DNA from: CAYUVF01 sp964448045
Lineage (GTDB): Bacteria > Bacteroidota > Rhodothermia > Rhodothermales > Salinibacteraceae
Direction of reading: 5' to 3'
Length of the DNA stretch: 56,952 bases
Assembly (NCBI GenBank): GCA_964448045.1
Contig: CAYUVF010000023.1
Span: 1-56,952 of the forward strand
Shown: piece by piece, positions 8,624 to 16,585 of the stretch
How positions within the stretch are numbered: position 1 is the stretch's first letter
Layout: every line of letters begins with the position of its first letter
The notes under the pieces: generated by a model
Database searches by the model: none
Told to the model about the DNA's origin: nothing
Seen by the model: the letters and a program-made list of their open reading frames with translations, nothing else
Made by a program: the position numbers and the translations under genes

Positions 8624-10795
8624 ATGCGCCTTGCCAGACTGTTCCCCCCTATGCTCATTGCCGCCCTTGTGCTGGCCGGATGTAGCACCTTCGACGCGGC
8701 CACGGCGCCCGATGAGGCGGCGTCCGCCCCGGCGGCAGCCAACCCCACGGCCCAAGCAGACGCCCCCGCCCGCGATACGGCAGAGGCGTCCCTCGATCCG
8801 CGGGTGGCCAATCTGTACGATCTGGAGGCGCGGCTCGTCGCCGCCGAGTGGGTGTGGCAGAAGCGGGCGCTGCTCAACCAGGCCATGGCCGAGCTCGTCA
8901 CGCTGCTCGACAACTCGCCCGATCTGGTGAACGATCCCGAGTTTCGTGCGGTGCATCGCGGGTTGATGGCTGAGTACCGCCGCTTCCACGGCTACGCCCA
9001 GCGCGACACAATGGAGACGGCCCGCGGTGACATCTTCGCCTTCCGGGCCAGCCTGTTCGATGCGCTCAACCGCGTCGATGAGCCGCTGCTCGAAGATGTG
9101 ATGGACCCCGTGCAGGGCGACCGTCCCGGCACCGAGGTCCCGATGACGACGAACCGCCTCGTCCAGCGGAGCATCGAATACCTGCAGGAGCAGCCCGATA
9201 AGCACGTCAACACGTGGATGAAGCGGGCGCAGACGTACTTCCCCATGATCGAGCACATCCTCGAAGAGGAAGGCGTGCCCGATGAGCTCAAGTATCTCGC
9301 CATGATTGAGAGTGGCCTCAACCCGCAGGCGCGCAGCTGGGCCAGCGCCGTGGGCATGTGGCAGTTCATGGCCGGCACCGCGCGCAGCTACGACCTGACC
9401 ATCGACGGGTGGGTCGATGAGCGGCGCGATCCCGAAAAGTCGACCCGCGCCGCCGCCCGGCATCTGCGCGATCTGCATGACCAGTTCGGCGATTGGCATC
9501 TGGCGCTGGCCGGGTACAATTGCGGCGCGTACTGCGTGAAACGCGCCATCCGCCGCAGCGGGCAAGAGGATCCGTCGTACTGGGATGTATACGATTATCT
9601 TCCCCGCGAAACGCGCGGCTACGTGCCGATGTACATCGCCGCCGCGATTGTCACATCCAACCCCGAGGAATACGGGCTCGACCCGGCGCCGTCCGCTCCC
9701 GCTTACGCGTATGATTATGTGCCGGTGCAGAGTGGAATGCTGTCGCTGCGGGAGGTTGCCAGGCTGGCGGGGACGGACCGCAGCATCATCCGCGCGCTCA
9801 ATCCGGAGATCCGCCGCTCCACCTTGCCGCCGACGAAAGAGGAGTACTACCTGCGCGTGCCGCTGGGCCAGTACGAGCGGTTCATCCGCACGTACGCGCA
9901 ACTGCCGGACGATAAGAAACGCCCCGTGACGGCGTATCGCGTCCGGCGCGGAGATACGCTCTCGGAGATTGCCGAGCGCTTCGGGACGAGCACGCGACGG
10001 CTGCAGCGCACGAACGGCTTGCGCAACAGCCTCATCCGCGTCGGGCAGCAGCTCATCGTTCCAGTGGGCGACTACGAAAGTGCCCTCGCCTCGGTCGATG
10101 CCGAGGCGCGTCCGATGCGCGTGCAGTACGAGGCGTCGTACCCCATCCAGCCGCTGCAGGAGGTGCAACTGGCCTCTGCCGAAACGACGTCGTCCAGCGA
10201 CGAGGAATCCGGTCCGCCCGTCCGGCAGGCGCGTCTCGAAACAACGGCCGATGCCGCGACGCCTGCTTCGGGCGCGGAGCCTGAACCGGCTGTCGAGGAA
10301 GAAGAAGTAGTCGAGGATGAGTCTGCATCCGAAATGCCCGTGACGTACACCGTGCGCCGGGGCGACACGCTCTCGGAGATTGCTGATCGCTACGGCGTGC
10401 GCACGGCGGAGCTGCGCCGCTGGAATGGGCTCGCGTCCAGCCGCATCAACGTGGGGCAGACGTTGCGCCTTATGCCAGGGGAGCCGCAGGAGGCGTCTAC
10501 GAGCTATACGGTGCGCCGGGGCGATACGCTCTCCGAGATCGCCGAGCAGTTCGGCACCTCCATCCGTGCCATCCGCCAGCAGAACAGCCTGTCGGGATCG
10601 CGCATCCGGGTGGGCCAGCGCCTGCGCATCCCGATGGGCGCGACCTCGGGGCAGGTGGTGCACCGGGTGCGCCGGGGCGACACCATCGGCGCCATCGCGC
10701 AGCGCTATGGCGTGTCCATCAGCGACATCAAGCGCTGGAACGGCCTCCGCGGCACCACCATCTTTCCGGGTCAGCAGCTCGTGATCATGCAGTGA
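8624..10795 (+). CDS. mltD: Membrane-bound lytic murein transglycosylase, MltD-like, with four LysM domains
   Basis: 723 residues. Signal peptide with lipobox LAGC (Cys20) implies an outer-membrane lipoprotein. A soluble lytic transglycosylase domain spans about residues 200-330, with the catalytic Glu near 229 in AMIESGLNP and the downstream WQFMAGTA and LALAGYNCG motifs. Four LysM repeats begin near residues 437, 575, 627 and 679; each starts with a V-RRGDT-type motif (RRGDTLSEIA in three, RRGDTIGAIA in the last) and ends with a (P/V)GQ-L motif. A long acidic linker, including VEEEEVVEDE, separates LysM1 from LysM2. It cleaves glycan strands to 1,6-anhydro products. The ATG at 8624 was chosen because it begins the signal peptide; upstream in-frame codons give no such sequence. 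Confidence 0.9.
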   Translation: MRLARLFPPMLIAALVLAGCSTFDAATAPDEAASAPAAANPTAQADAPARDTAEASLDPRVANLYDLEARLVAAEWVWQKRALLNQAMAELVTLLDNSPDLVNDPEFRAVHRGLMAEYRRFHGYAQRDTMETARGDIFAFRASLFDALNRVDEPLLEDVMDPVQGDRPGTEVPMTTNRLVQRSIEYLQEQPDKHVNTWMKRAQTYFPMIEHILEEEGVPDELKYLAMIESGLNPQARSWASAVGMWQFMAGTARSYDLTIDGWVDERRDPEKSTRAAARHLRDLHDQFGDWHLALAGYNCGAYCVKRAIRRSGQEDPSYWDVYDYLPRETRGYVPMYIAAAIVTSNPEEYGLDPAPSAPAYAYDYVPVQSGMLSLREVARLAGTDRSIIRALNPEIRRSTLPPTKEEYYLRVPLGQYERFIRTYAQLPDDKKRPVTAYRVRRGDTLSEIAERFGTSTRRLQRTNGLRNSLIRVGQQLIVPVGDYESALASVDAEARPMRVQYEASYPIQPLQEVQLASAETTSSSDEESGPPVRQARLETTADAATPASGAEPEPAVEEEEVVEDESASEMPVTYTVRRGDTLSEIADRYGVRTAELRRWNGLASSRINVGQTLRLMPGEPQEASTSYTVRRGDTLSEIAEQFGTSIRAIRQQNSLSGSRIRVGQRLRIPMGATSGQVVHRVRRGDTIGAIAQRYGVSISDIKRWNGLRGTTIFPGQQLVIMQ

Positions 10796-11096
10796 GTGTG
10801 CGCCGGGCGGTTGCTGCGGCGAGCCCTTGAATGGGGGCTTTAGCTACTGGACAGTTTTTATACCAGCTCTCTGAATTAGCGGTGCATCCTGGAATACGTT
10901 TGTGCTTCCGTTTGGAAGTCATGCCCGACCCCGATCGGGCATCCAGGTGCTGAAGCGGTTGTTCTGGATTACCTTCGGTCAGTCGGCCTGTGGCCTCGTG
11001 TCCCAATCAAGTTGGAAACCGAGCGCTGCGAGGTTCACGAAGCGAAGCGGAGCTAAATGACTTCCTTTCATGCACAATCATTTCGCAGAATCGGTA
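10796..11096. repeat. Intergenic region with partial copies of two repeat families
   Basis: No gene is visible. TTTAGCTACTGGACAG at about 10839 is one end of the outer inverted repeat that is complete at 42721-42943. GTCATGCCCGACCCCGATCG near 10919, with its complement GATCGGGCATCC, is a family-2 hairpin. A further segment (CGTGTCCCAATCAAGTTGGAA) near 10997 resembles arms of the same hairpins. mltD and the kinase gene converge here, and no convincing T-tailed terminator is seen. Confidence 0.55.
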
Positions 11097-14000
11097 TTAC
11101 GCCTCGGGAGCGGCCGTAGAGACCGGCTCCGAGGATCCGTCGCTGAGCGCGTTGAGGTGCCGGGGGAGGCGGACGGTGACGGTGGTGCCTTCGCCCTTGG
11201 CCGAGTCGACCGCGATGGTGCCGCCCATCAGCTCGACCAGCTCGCGGGTGATGGTCATCCCCAGCCCGCTGCCCTCGAAGTTGCGCGCGTCGCCGGTCGA
11301 CTCCTGCTGAAACGCCTCGAAGAGCCGCGGCACAAACGCCGGGTCGATCCCCACACCCGTATCCGCCACGGTCAAGACCAGCCGCTCGGCCTCGGCCGCC
11401 AGCTCGACGGTGACCTGCCCGCCCGAGGCGTTCCCCTCCCCGGTAAACTTGATGGCGTTGCTCAGCAGGTTGCTCACGATCCGCTCCAGCGCCGCCGGGT
11501 CCAGCCGCGCCCACGTCCCCTGCTCAGGCCGGTCCTGCTCAGGCCGGTCCTGCTCAGGCCGGTCCTGCGCCGATGCGTTCTGCTCAGGCCGGTCCTGCTC
11601 GGATGCGTTCTGCTCAGGCCGGTCCTGCTCGGATGCGTTCTGCTCGGGTCGATCCGGCACGGATGCGTTCTGCTCGGATGCGTTCTGCTCGGATGCGCCG
11701 ATGTCCGCGTCGACATCGACGTGGAGGGCGACGCCGGCCTCCTCGGCGCGCAGGGCGAAGCCGCTGGCGACGTCGCGCACGAGCGGGCCGACGGCGACCG
11801 GCTCGGGGTGGAGCTGCATGGCGCCGGCTTCGAGCTGGGAGAGGTCGAGCACGGAGTTGAGGGTGGTCAACAGGCGGTTGCCGCCGCGGTGGATCATGGC
11901 GGTGAACTGGTCGGCGGGCGGGTCGAGGTCGAGATCGACGAGCACCTCGGAGAAGCCGATAATCGAAGTGAGGGGGGTGCGGATCTCGTGGCTCATGTTG
12001 GCGAGGAAGGCCGACTTGAGGCGGTTCATCTGCTCGGCCTCCGCCTGCGCCGCCTCTGCCACCTCCTTCGCCCGGATGAGTTCGCGCTCGGCTTCGCGCT
12101 GCTCTGTGATATCAGCAATGACGATCACGGCTCCAAGGAGGGCCTCGTCATCATCACGCAACGGGGCGCCGTTCACCGATAGCAACCGCCGCGTCCCATC
12201 GGGCCACTGGATCGTGTGCTCTACGTTCTGCACCGGCTGGCCCGCATCCTTAATCCGCGCAAAAGGGAGCTCGTCCTCGGGCAGGGGCGTGCCTTCTGCC
12301 GTTTCGATCTCAAAAGCCGGGTCGTCGAACGGCCGCCCGGTGATTTTGTCCACAGACCGGCCAAGGACCTGCTCGGCCCGTGTATTGGCGAAGGTGATCG
12401 TGCCGTGCGCATCGAAGACGAGGATCGCAGCCGGGCTCGTGTCGAAGATATTCTGCAGAAGGTTGCGTTCGCGTTGGAGCTCGCGCTGGATGCGTTTCCG
12501 CTGCTTGATGGACCGCGTCGACGCGATGATGGAGGTGGGCTCGCCCTCGGGCCCGGTTGCGCGCGCCGCCGTTTCCACCCACACGTAGTGGCCGGCTGCG
12601 TGCTGGATCCGGTACTCAAACTGAGTGTGTTCGCCCTGGACGGTGGCTTCGTGCTGGGTCTGGACGGCATCGGCATCCTCCGGGTGGATGAGCGACTGGT
12701 AGCGCCGCCCGAGGAGGTTGGATGGGGTGTAGCCCAGCAGATGCTCGACGGCGGGGGACACGTACAGGAACGTGCCGCGCGAGTCGTGACGCGTGATTAC
12801 GTCGCTCGTCTCCTCGGCCAGGGCCTGGAAGCGCTCTTTGTTTTCCTCCAGCGTGCGCTGCATAATCCGCCGCTCGGTGACGTCGCGCTGAATAGAGACC
12901 CAGTGGGTCACTTCGCCGTGGGAGTTGCGCACCGGGGCGATGTAGATCTCGTTCCAGAATTGGACGCCATCCTTGGTGTAGTTGAGCACCGTTTCACGGG
13001 CGGGTTCCCACCGCTCCATCGCGTCGCGGATGCGGTCGAGCGGCGGGCGGCGCGTGTCGGGGCCGTGCAGCAGGCGCGGCGTCTGGCCGATGAGTTCGTC
13101 CTCCGTGTAGCCGGTGGCGTCCTCAAAGGCCGCGTTGGCGTAGACGATGCGCGGCCCCGGCGAATCGACCGCGGCGTCGGTGATGAGCACCGCGTCGGCG
13201 GCGTTCTCGACGGCGGCCTGAAGCAGGCGCATCTGCTCCTCGGCGGTGCGGCGGTCGGTCACGTCCAGCACGGTGCCGAGCATGCGGATCAGCGACCCGT
13301 CGTCGTCGACCTCGCCCTCACCGCGCTCGTGGATGATGCGCTCCTCGCCATCGGGCCGGCGGATGCGGAACTCGAAGTCGAGCTCGGCCTCGCCGCGCAT
13401 GGCTGCCTGCTGCGCCTCGCGGAGGCCCGAGCGATCCTCTGGGTGGACTATCTCCATGAAGGCATCGAAGCAGATGGGCGTCCCCGGCTCAAGGCCAAAG
13501 ATCCGGTAGGTTTCGTCGGACCAGTACAGCTCGTCTTTATCGAAGTCGCGCTCCCAGCTGCCCAGGTTGATGAGCTCCTGCGCGCGGGCCAGGCGCTCGC
13601 GGCTGTGCAGCAGCTCGTTCTCGGTGCGCCGCTGCTCGGTGATGTCATTGATCACAAAGACGGCGCCCGAAAACGTGCCGTCGGCATCGTATTGGGGCGC
13701 TCCGTTGACCGAGAGCAGCCGCCGCGTCCCATCGGGCCATTGAATGGTATGTTCGAAGCCGGAAATCTGCGTCCCGCGGTTCTTGACCTGAGCGAAGGGC
13801 AAGGTGTCGTCCGGGATCGGGTCGCCTTCCGGTGTGGCGATGCTCCAGGCGGGATCGTTGAAGGACCGCTCTTCGACAGTGCACGGCTGGAGTCCCAGGA
13901 CCTCCTGTGCCTGGGCATTGGCGCGGGTAAGGTTCCCCTCTGCATCCAGCACGGTGATGGCGGCCGGGCTCGCATCGAGGATGTTCTGCAGCAGATCGCG

Positions 14001-15602
14001 TTCGTGGCGCAGTCGTTCTTCGACCTGTTTGCGGTCGGTAATGTCCTGAATGGCGCCGGCCAGTTTCACGACCTCACCGTCTTCCGTAAATGCCTGCCCG
14101 ACGGAACGGGCCCACCGGCGGTTGCCGTTGGCGGTGATCAGGGGGAGCTCCAGGTCCCACGGTTCGTGCTCGTCGATGGCGCGTTCGACGGCGGCCTGGA
14201 TGGTGGGCCGGGCCTCGGGGGCGTAGAAGCGGATGGCGTCCTCGATGTGGATGGTCGTGCCGGGTTCAAGCTCGTGGATGCGGTAGACTTTCTCACTCCA
14301 CTCGACGATGCCCCGTTCGATGTCGTACTCCCAGGCGCCGGCCAGCCGCTGCGTTTGGTCCATCAGGTCGCGCTGGCGCCTTACCGTTTCCCGGCGCTCC
14401 TTCCGCTCGGTGATGTCGAGGTGCGTGCCCACCATGCGGCGAGGGCTGCCGTCGTCGTTCCACTCCAGGATCTTGCCGCGGTCGAGGAACCAGCGCCAGG
14501 AGCCATCTTTGGTGCGCATCCGGATTTCGAGGTCGATGTGCGGCGTCTCGCCGCGGGCATGGCGCGCGGTAGCGGTGTGGACGCGCTCAAGGTCCTCCGG
14601 ATGGGTGTGGTCGGCAAAAAAGGATTCGGTGTGTTCGATCTCCTCCAGCGTGTAGCCGAGCATCTCGGCCCAGCGGGCGTTGTAGGTGACCTCATCGGTG
14701 TTCATGTTCCAGTCCCAGAGGCCGAGGTCCCCACCGGTGAGGGCCATCTCGAAGCGCTGCCGCTCGATTTCGAGCTGCTTGCGCTGGCGGCGCTGTTCGG
14801 TCACTTCGCTGAAGTAGATCGAGAGGCCGCCCTCAAACGGATAGGCGTGTACGTCGAACCAGCTGTCGAGCGGAGGGAAGTAGGCTTCGAACTGGACGGA
14901 CGTTTGGTCGTCCATGGCCTGGTGAAAGGCGTCGTAGAATACGAGGTCGACCGCTTCCGGAAACGCTTTCCAGATGTTGGTGCCCAGCAGCTCCTCCCGT
15001 GCGCGGTCAAGCAGCGCCTCGGCCCGTTCATTGATGTAGGTGAACTGCCACTCGCTATCGATGGCGCAGAAGGCATCGGTGATGCTTTCGAGGATGTCGA
15101 GGCGCGAGCGATGGGCCACGCGCAGCTCCAGCTCGTCCATCGCCAGTGCAGCCAGGTCCTTCAGCGTCGTTGCTTCGCGCTCGGAGAGCGTGCGAGGTTC
15201 CGTGTCAATCACGCACACGGATCCGAGGATATGGCCGCCGGGCGTGACGAGTGGGGCGCCCGCGTAAAAGCGGATACCGGGATCCTCGGTCACGAGCGGA
15301 TTGTCGACAAAGCGGTCGTCCTGCGTCGCATCTTCGACAACCAGCAGCTCCTCATCGAAGAGGTTGTGCGCGCAGAAGGCCACCTCGCGGCTCGTCTCGC
15401 GCTGATCCATCCCGACGCACGACTTGAACCACTGCCGATCGGCATCGACCAGCGTCGTCAGGGCGATGGGAACGTCCAGCCACCGGGCAGCCATCCGGGT
15501 GATGCGGTCAAAAGCCTTCTCTGGCGGGGTGTCGAGAATCTGATAGCGACGTAGCGCAGCCAGCCGGGCCGATTCGTCGGTAGGATGAGGGGGAGACACC
15601 AT
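11097..15602 (-). CDS. Multi-PAS sensor histidine kinase (kinase 1)
   Basis: 1501 residues with no transmembrane segment, so it is a cytoplasmic sensor. An N-terminal GAF domain covers about residues 20-175. It is followed by about eight PAS/PAC units to residue 1195. Two of these (near 565-690 and 1075-1195) are close internal duplicates sharing HTIQWPDGTRRLLSVNGAP. The HisKA domain has the phospho-acceptor His in FLANMSHEIRTPLTSIIGFS, and the HATPase domain contains NLLSNAIKFT, DTGVGID and GSGLGMTIT. The ATPase domain carries a 60-residue pentapeptide repeat (ASEQN/RPEQD units). From 11138 to 12080 the DNA matches kinase 2 without visible difference. No receiver domain is attached. The start at 15602 precedes the GAF domain. 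A palindrome lies about 120 bases upstream. Confidence 0.9.
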   Translation of the reverse strand: MVSPPHPTDESARLAALRRYQILDTPPEKAFDRITRMAARWLDVPIALTTLVDADRQWFKSCVGMDQRETSREVAFCAHNLFDEELLVVEDATQDDRFVDNPLVTEDPGIRFYAGAPLVTPGGHILGSVCVIDTEPRTLSEREATTLKDLAALAMDELELRVAHRSRLDILESITDAFCAIDSEWQFTYINERAEALLDRAREELLGTNIWKAFPEAVDLVFYDAFHQAMDDQTSVQFEAYFPPLDSWFDVHAYPFEGGLSIYFSEVTEQRRQRKQLEIERQRFEMALTGGDLGLWDWNMNTDEVTYNARWAEMLGYTLEEIEHTESFFADHTHPEDLERVHTATARHARGETPHIDLEIRMRTKDGSWRWFLDRGKILEWNDDGSPRRMVGTHLDITERKERRETVRRQRDLMDQTQRLAGAWEYDIERGIVEWSEKVYRIHELEPGTTIHIEDAIRFYAPEARPTIQAAVERAIDEHEPWDLELPLITANGNRRWARSVGQAFTEDGEVVKLAGAIQDITDRKQVEERLRHERDLLQNILDASPAAITVLDAEGNLTRANAQAQEVLGLQPCTVEERSFNDPAWSIATPEGDPIPDDTLPFAQVKNRGTQISGFEHTIQWPDGTRRLLSVNGAPQYDADGTFSGAVFVINDITEQRRTENELLHSRERLARAQELINLGSWERDFDKDELYWSDETYRIFGLEPGTPICFDAFMEIVHPEDRSGLREAQQAAMRGEAELDFEFRIRRPDGEERIIHERGEGEVDDDGSLIRMLGTVLDVTDRRTAEEQMRLLQAAVENAADAVLITDAAVDSPGPRIVYANAAFEDATGYTEDELIGQTPRLLHGPDTRRPPLDRIRDAMERWEPARETVLNYTKDGVQFWNEIYIAPVRNSHGEVTHWVSIQRDVTERRIMQRTLEENKERFQALAEETSDVITRHDSRGTFLYVSPAVEHLLGYTPSNLLGRRYQSLIHPEDADAVQTQHEATVQGEHTQFEYRIQHAAGHYVWVETAARATGPEGEPTSIIASTRSIKQRKRIQRELQRERNLLQNIFDTSPAAILVFDAHGTITFANTRAEQVLGRSVDKITGRPFDDPAFEIETAEGTPLPEDELPFARIKDAGQPVQNVEHTIQWPDGTRRLLSVNGAPLRDDDEALLGAVIVIADITEQREAERELIRAKEVAEAAQAEAEQMNRLKSAFLANMSHEIRTPLTSIIGFSEVLVDLDLDPPADQFTAMIHRGGNRLLTTLNSVLDLSQLEAGAMQLHPEPVAVGPLVRDVASGFALRAEEAGVALHVDVDADIGASEQNASEQNASVPDRPEQNASEQDRPEQNASEQDRPEQNASAQDRPEQDRPEQDRPEQGTWARLDPAALERIVSNLLSNAIKFTGEGNASGGQVTVELAAEAERLVLTVADTGVGIDPAFVPRLFEAFQQESTGDARNFEGSGLGMTITRELVELMGGTIAVDSAKGEGTTVTVRLPRHLNALSDGSSEPVSTAAPEA
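11138..12080 (-). repeat. 943-bp direct repeat shared by kinases 1 and 2 (copy A)
   Basis: This block has the same sequence, at a constant offset of 7407 bases and with no indel, as 18545-19487. It encodes the end of the last PAS linker, HisKA and the complete HATPase domain. Identity stops abruptly at both ends, within codons of both kinase genes. That pattern indicates a recent gene conversion or segmental duplication. Confidence 0.9.
11520..11699 (-). repeat. In-frame 15-bp tandem repeat (12 units) inside the kinase 1 ATPase domain
   Basis: Twelve consecutive 15-bp units, mostly CTGCTCAGGCCGGTC or CTGCTCGGATGCGTT on the + strand. They encode pentapeptides of the ASEQN and RPEQD types. The array sits between the first strand of the HATPase domain (VDVDADIG) and WARLDPAALERI, which are normally adjacent, so it is an insertion into a surface loop. 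The same 12 units in the same order occur at 18927-19106. Confidence 0.9.
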
Positions 15603-16417
15603 GGGCAGACGGAAAAAGTAAAGGGATGCGCGGCGAGACCGTATAGGCGTCCGGTCCCATTGCAGCACGCGCACCAGAGAGTGGCGCAGATGGTTCGCTG
15701 TTTTAACATATGATTAAATATAAAGGGGTTGCAACCCTTTATCCAACGAACAAAAAACGAGCCAGGGCGATTGCATATTCGTTTTCATGGGCTGGTATGC
15801 ACTATTTCAACCCAAGTGGTGTGTCATTCCGCACGCTGATGCGGAAGCTCCCCGCAATTGCTGAATAGGCCGGTTGAGATTGTTGGCGTCAGTCGGGTTG
15901 TGCCCTCGTGTCTGAATCGAGTTCAGAATGACCGTCTTCGATGTTGCGACTTACGCAAAACCCCAAGCATGTTATGCTGAGCTTGACGAAGCATCTCTTC
16001 GCAAAAGGGTACGCCGCGTTCCGAGAGATCCACCCCAGGGGTACTTCACCACAGGCCCTAACTCACTCCGTTCGTGTCGCCTCGTTTCGCTCACAGCGCC
16101 TCGTCATTCCCAACCCCGATCGGGAATCCAGGACCCACACCATTGGTCCGGATTCTCGCTTCTGCGGGAATGACGGTCTGCTGCGCACAAAATGACGGGG
16201 TTCCGCAGCTACCCCGTGGGGGTCCTAAAATAGGATTGTACGATGGGATTGCCCCGAAAAACGAGCCGAGCCCGGATGTTCATGGGAATGAGCCCGCTCG
16301 CCCCGCAAACGCCCTTAACCGCGGAGGGGACTACTTTAACGCATCATTCATTTGCAGGCGGGCACCGCGCGCCGTATGATACGTAGTCCCAATATAGCTG
16401 CCGATGTGCAGCACCCA
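15603..16417. repeat. Long intergenic region dense in interspersed repeats
   Basis: About 800 bases with no supportable gene. The first part (15690-15760) is AT-rich and probably holds the kinase 1 promoter. A hairpin-type repeat runs from GTGTCATTCC at about 15823 to CAGAATGAC at about 15931. At 15948 GCGACTTACGCAAAAC matches the terminal repeat of the element at 36080. It is followed at about 15970 by a degenerate TGTTATGCTGAGCTTGACGA core arm. A family-2 hairpin runs from 16103 (GTCATTCC) to 16174 (GGAATGAC). Small open frames here translate only repeat DNA. Confidence 0.6.
15721..15741. promoter_or_regulatory. Palindrome upstream of kinase 1, candidate operator
   Basis: GGGTTGCAACCC (15726-15737) is a perfect 12-bp palindrome, extended by TAAA and TTTA arms with one extra G. 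On the minus strand it directly precedes an AT-rich stretch (TTTATATTTAATCATATG) about 95-120 bases before the kinase 1 start, the right layout for an operator beside a promoter. No regulator is identified, and the site could also be part of a repeat. Confidence 0.35.
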
Positions 16418-16494
16418 CTGCCCGTAGCTCAGATGGACAGAGCGGCTGACTACGGATCAGCAGGTCGGGGGTTCGAATCCTCCCGGGCAGGCCA
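16418..16494 (+). tRNA. tRNA-Arg (anticodon ACG)
   Basis: A full cloverleaf can be folded. The acceptor stem CTGCCCG pairs with CGGGCAG. The D arm is GCTC/GAGC, the anticodon stem GCTGA/TCAGC carries loop CTACGGA (anticodon ACG), and the T arm is GGGGG-TTCGAAT-CCTCC. The discriminator is G and CCA is encoded (77 nt in all). The ACG anticodon reads CGN arginine codons after A34 deamination to inosine by TadA. Confidence 0.95.
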
Positions 16495-16502
16495 TCAAAC
16501 AC

Positions 16503-16551
16503 GCCCCGCCAGCACGCCATCCAGGGCGATGCTGACGGGGCTTTTGTTGTT
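16503..16551 (+). terminator. Rho-independent terminator of the tRNA-Arg transcript
   Basis: GCCCCGCCAGCA (16503-16514) pairs, apart from one mismatch, with TGCTGACGGGGC (16530-16541). The hairpin is followed by TTTTGTTGTT. It lies 9 bases after the tRNA CCA end. Confidence 0.8.
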
Positions 16552-16585
16552 GTAGGTGGACGGGATGCCGGACAGGGGCGACGGC

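Noticed and set aside
7124..10663. 1179-codon open frame on the minus strand
   Set aside because: It is antisense to the beta-barrel and mltD genes, spans two unrelated genes and shows no motif.
12216..15554. Very long open frame on the + strand opposite kinase 1
   Set aside because: It is the antisense frame of a G+C-rich gene: rich in Arg, Gly and Ala with no domain, whereas the minus strand has GAF, PAS and kinase motifs throughout.
15928..16379. Several overlapping open frames of 80-100 codons
   Set aside because: They translate interspersed repeats, and comparable peptides appear wherever those repeats occur.
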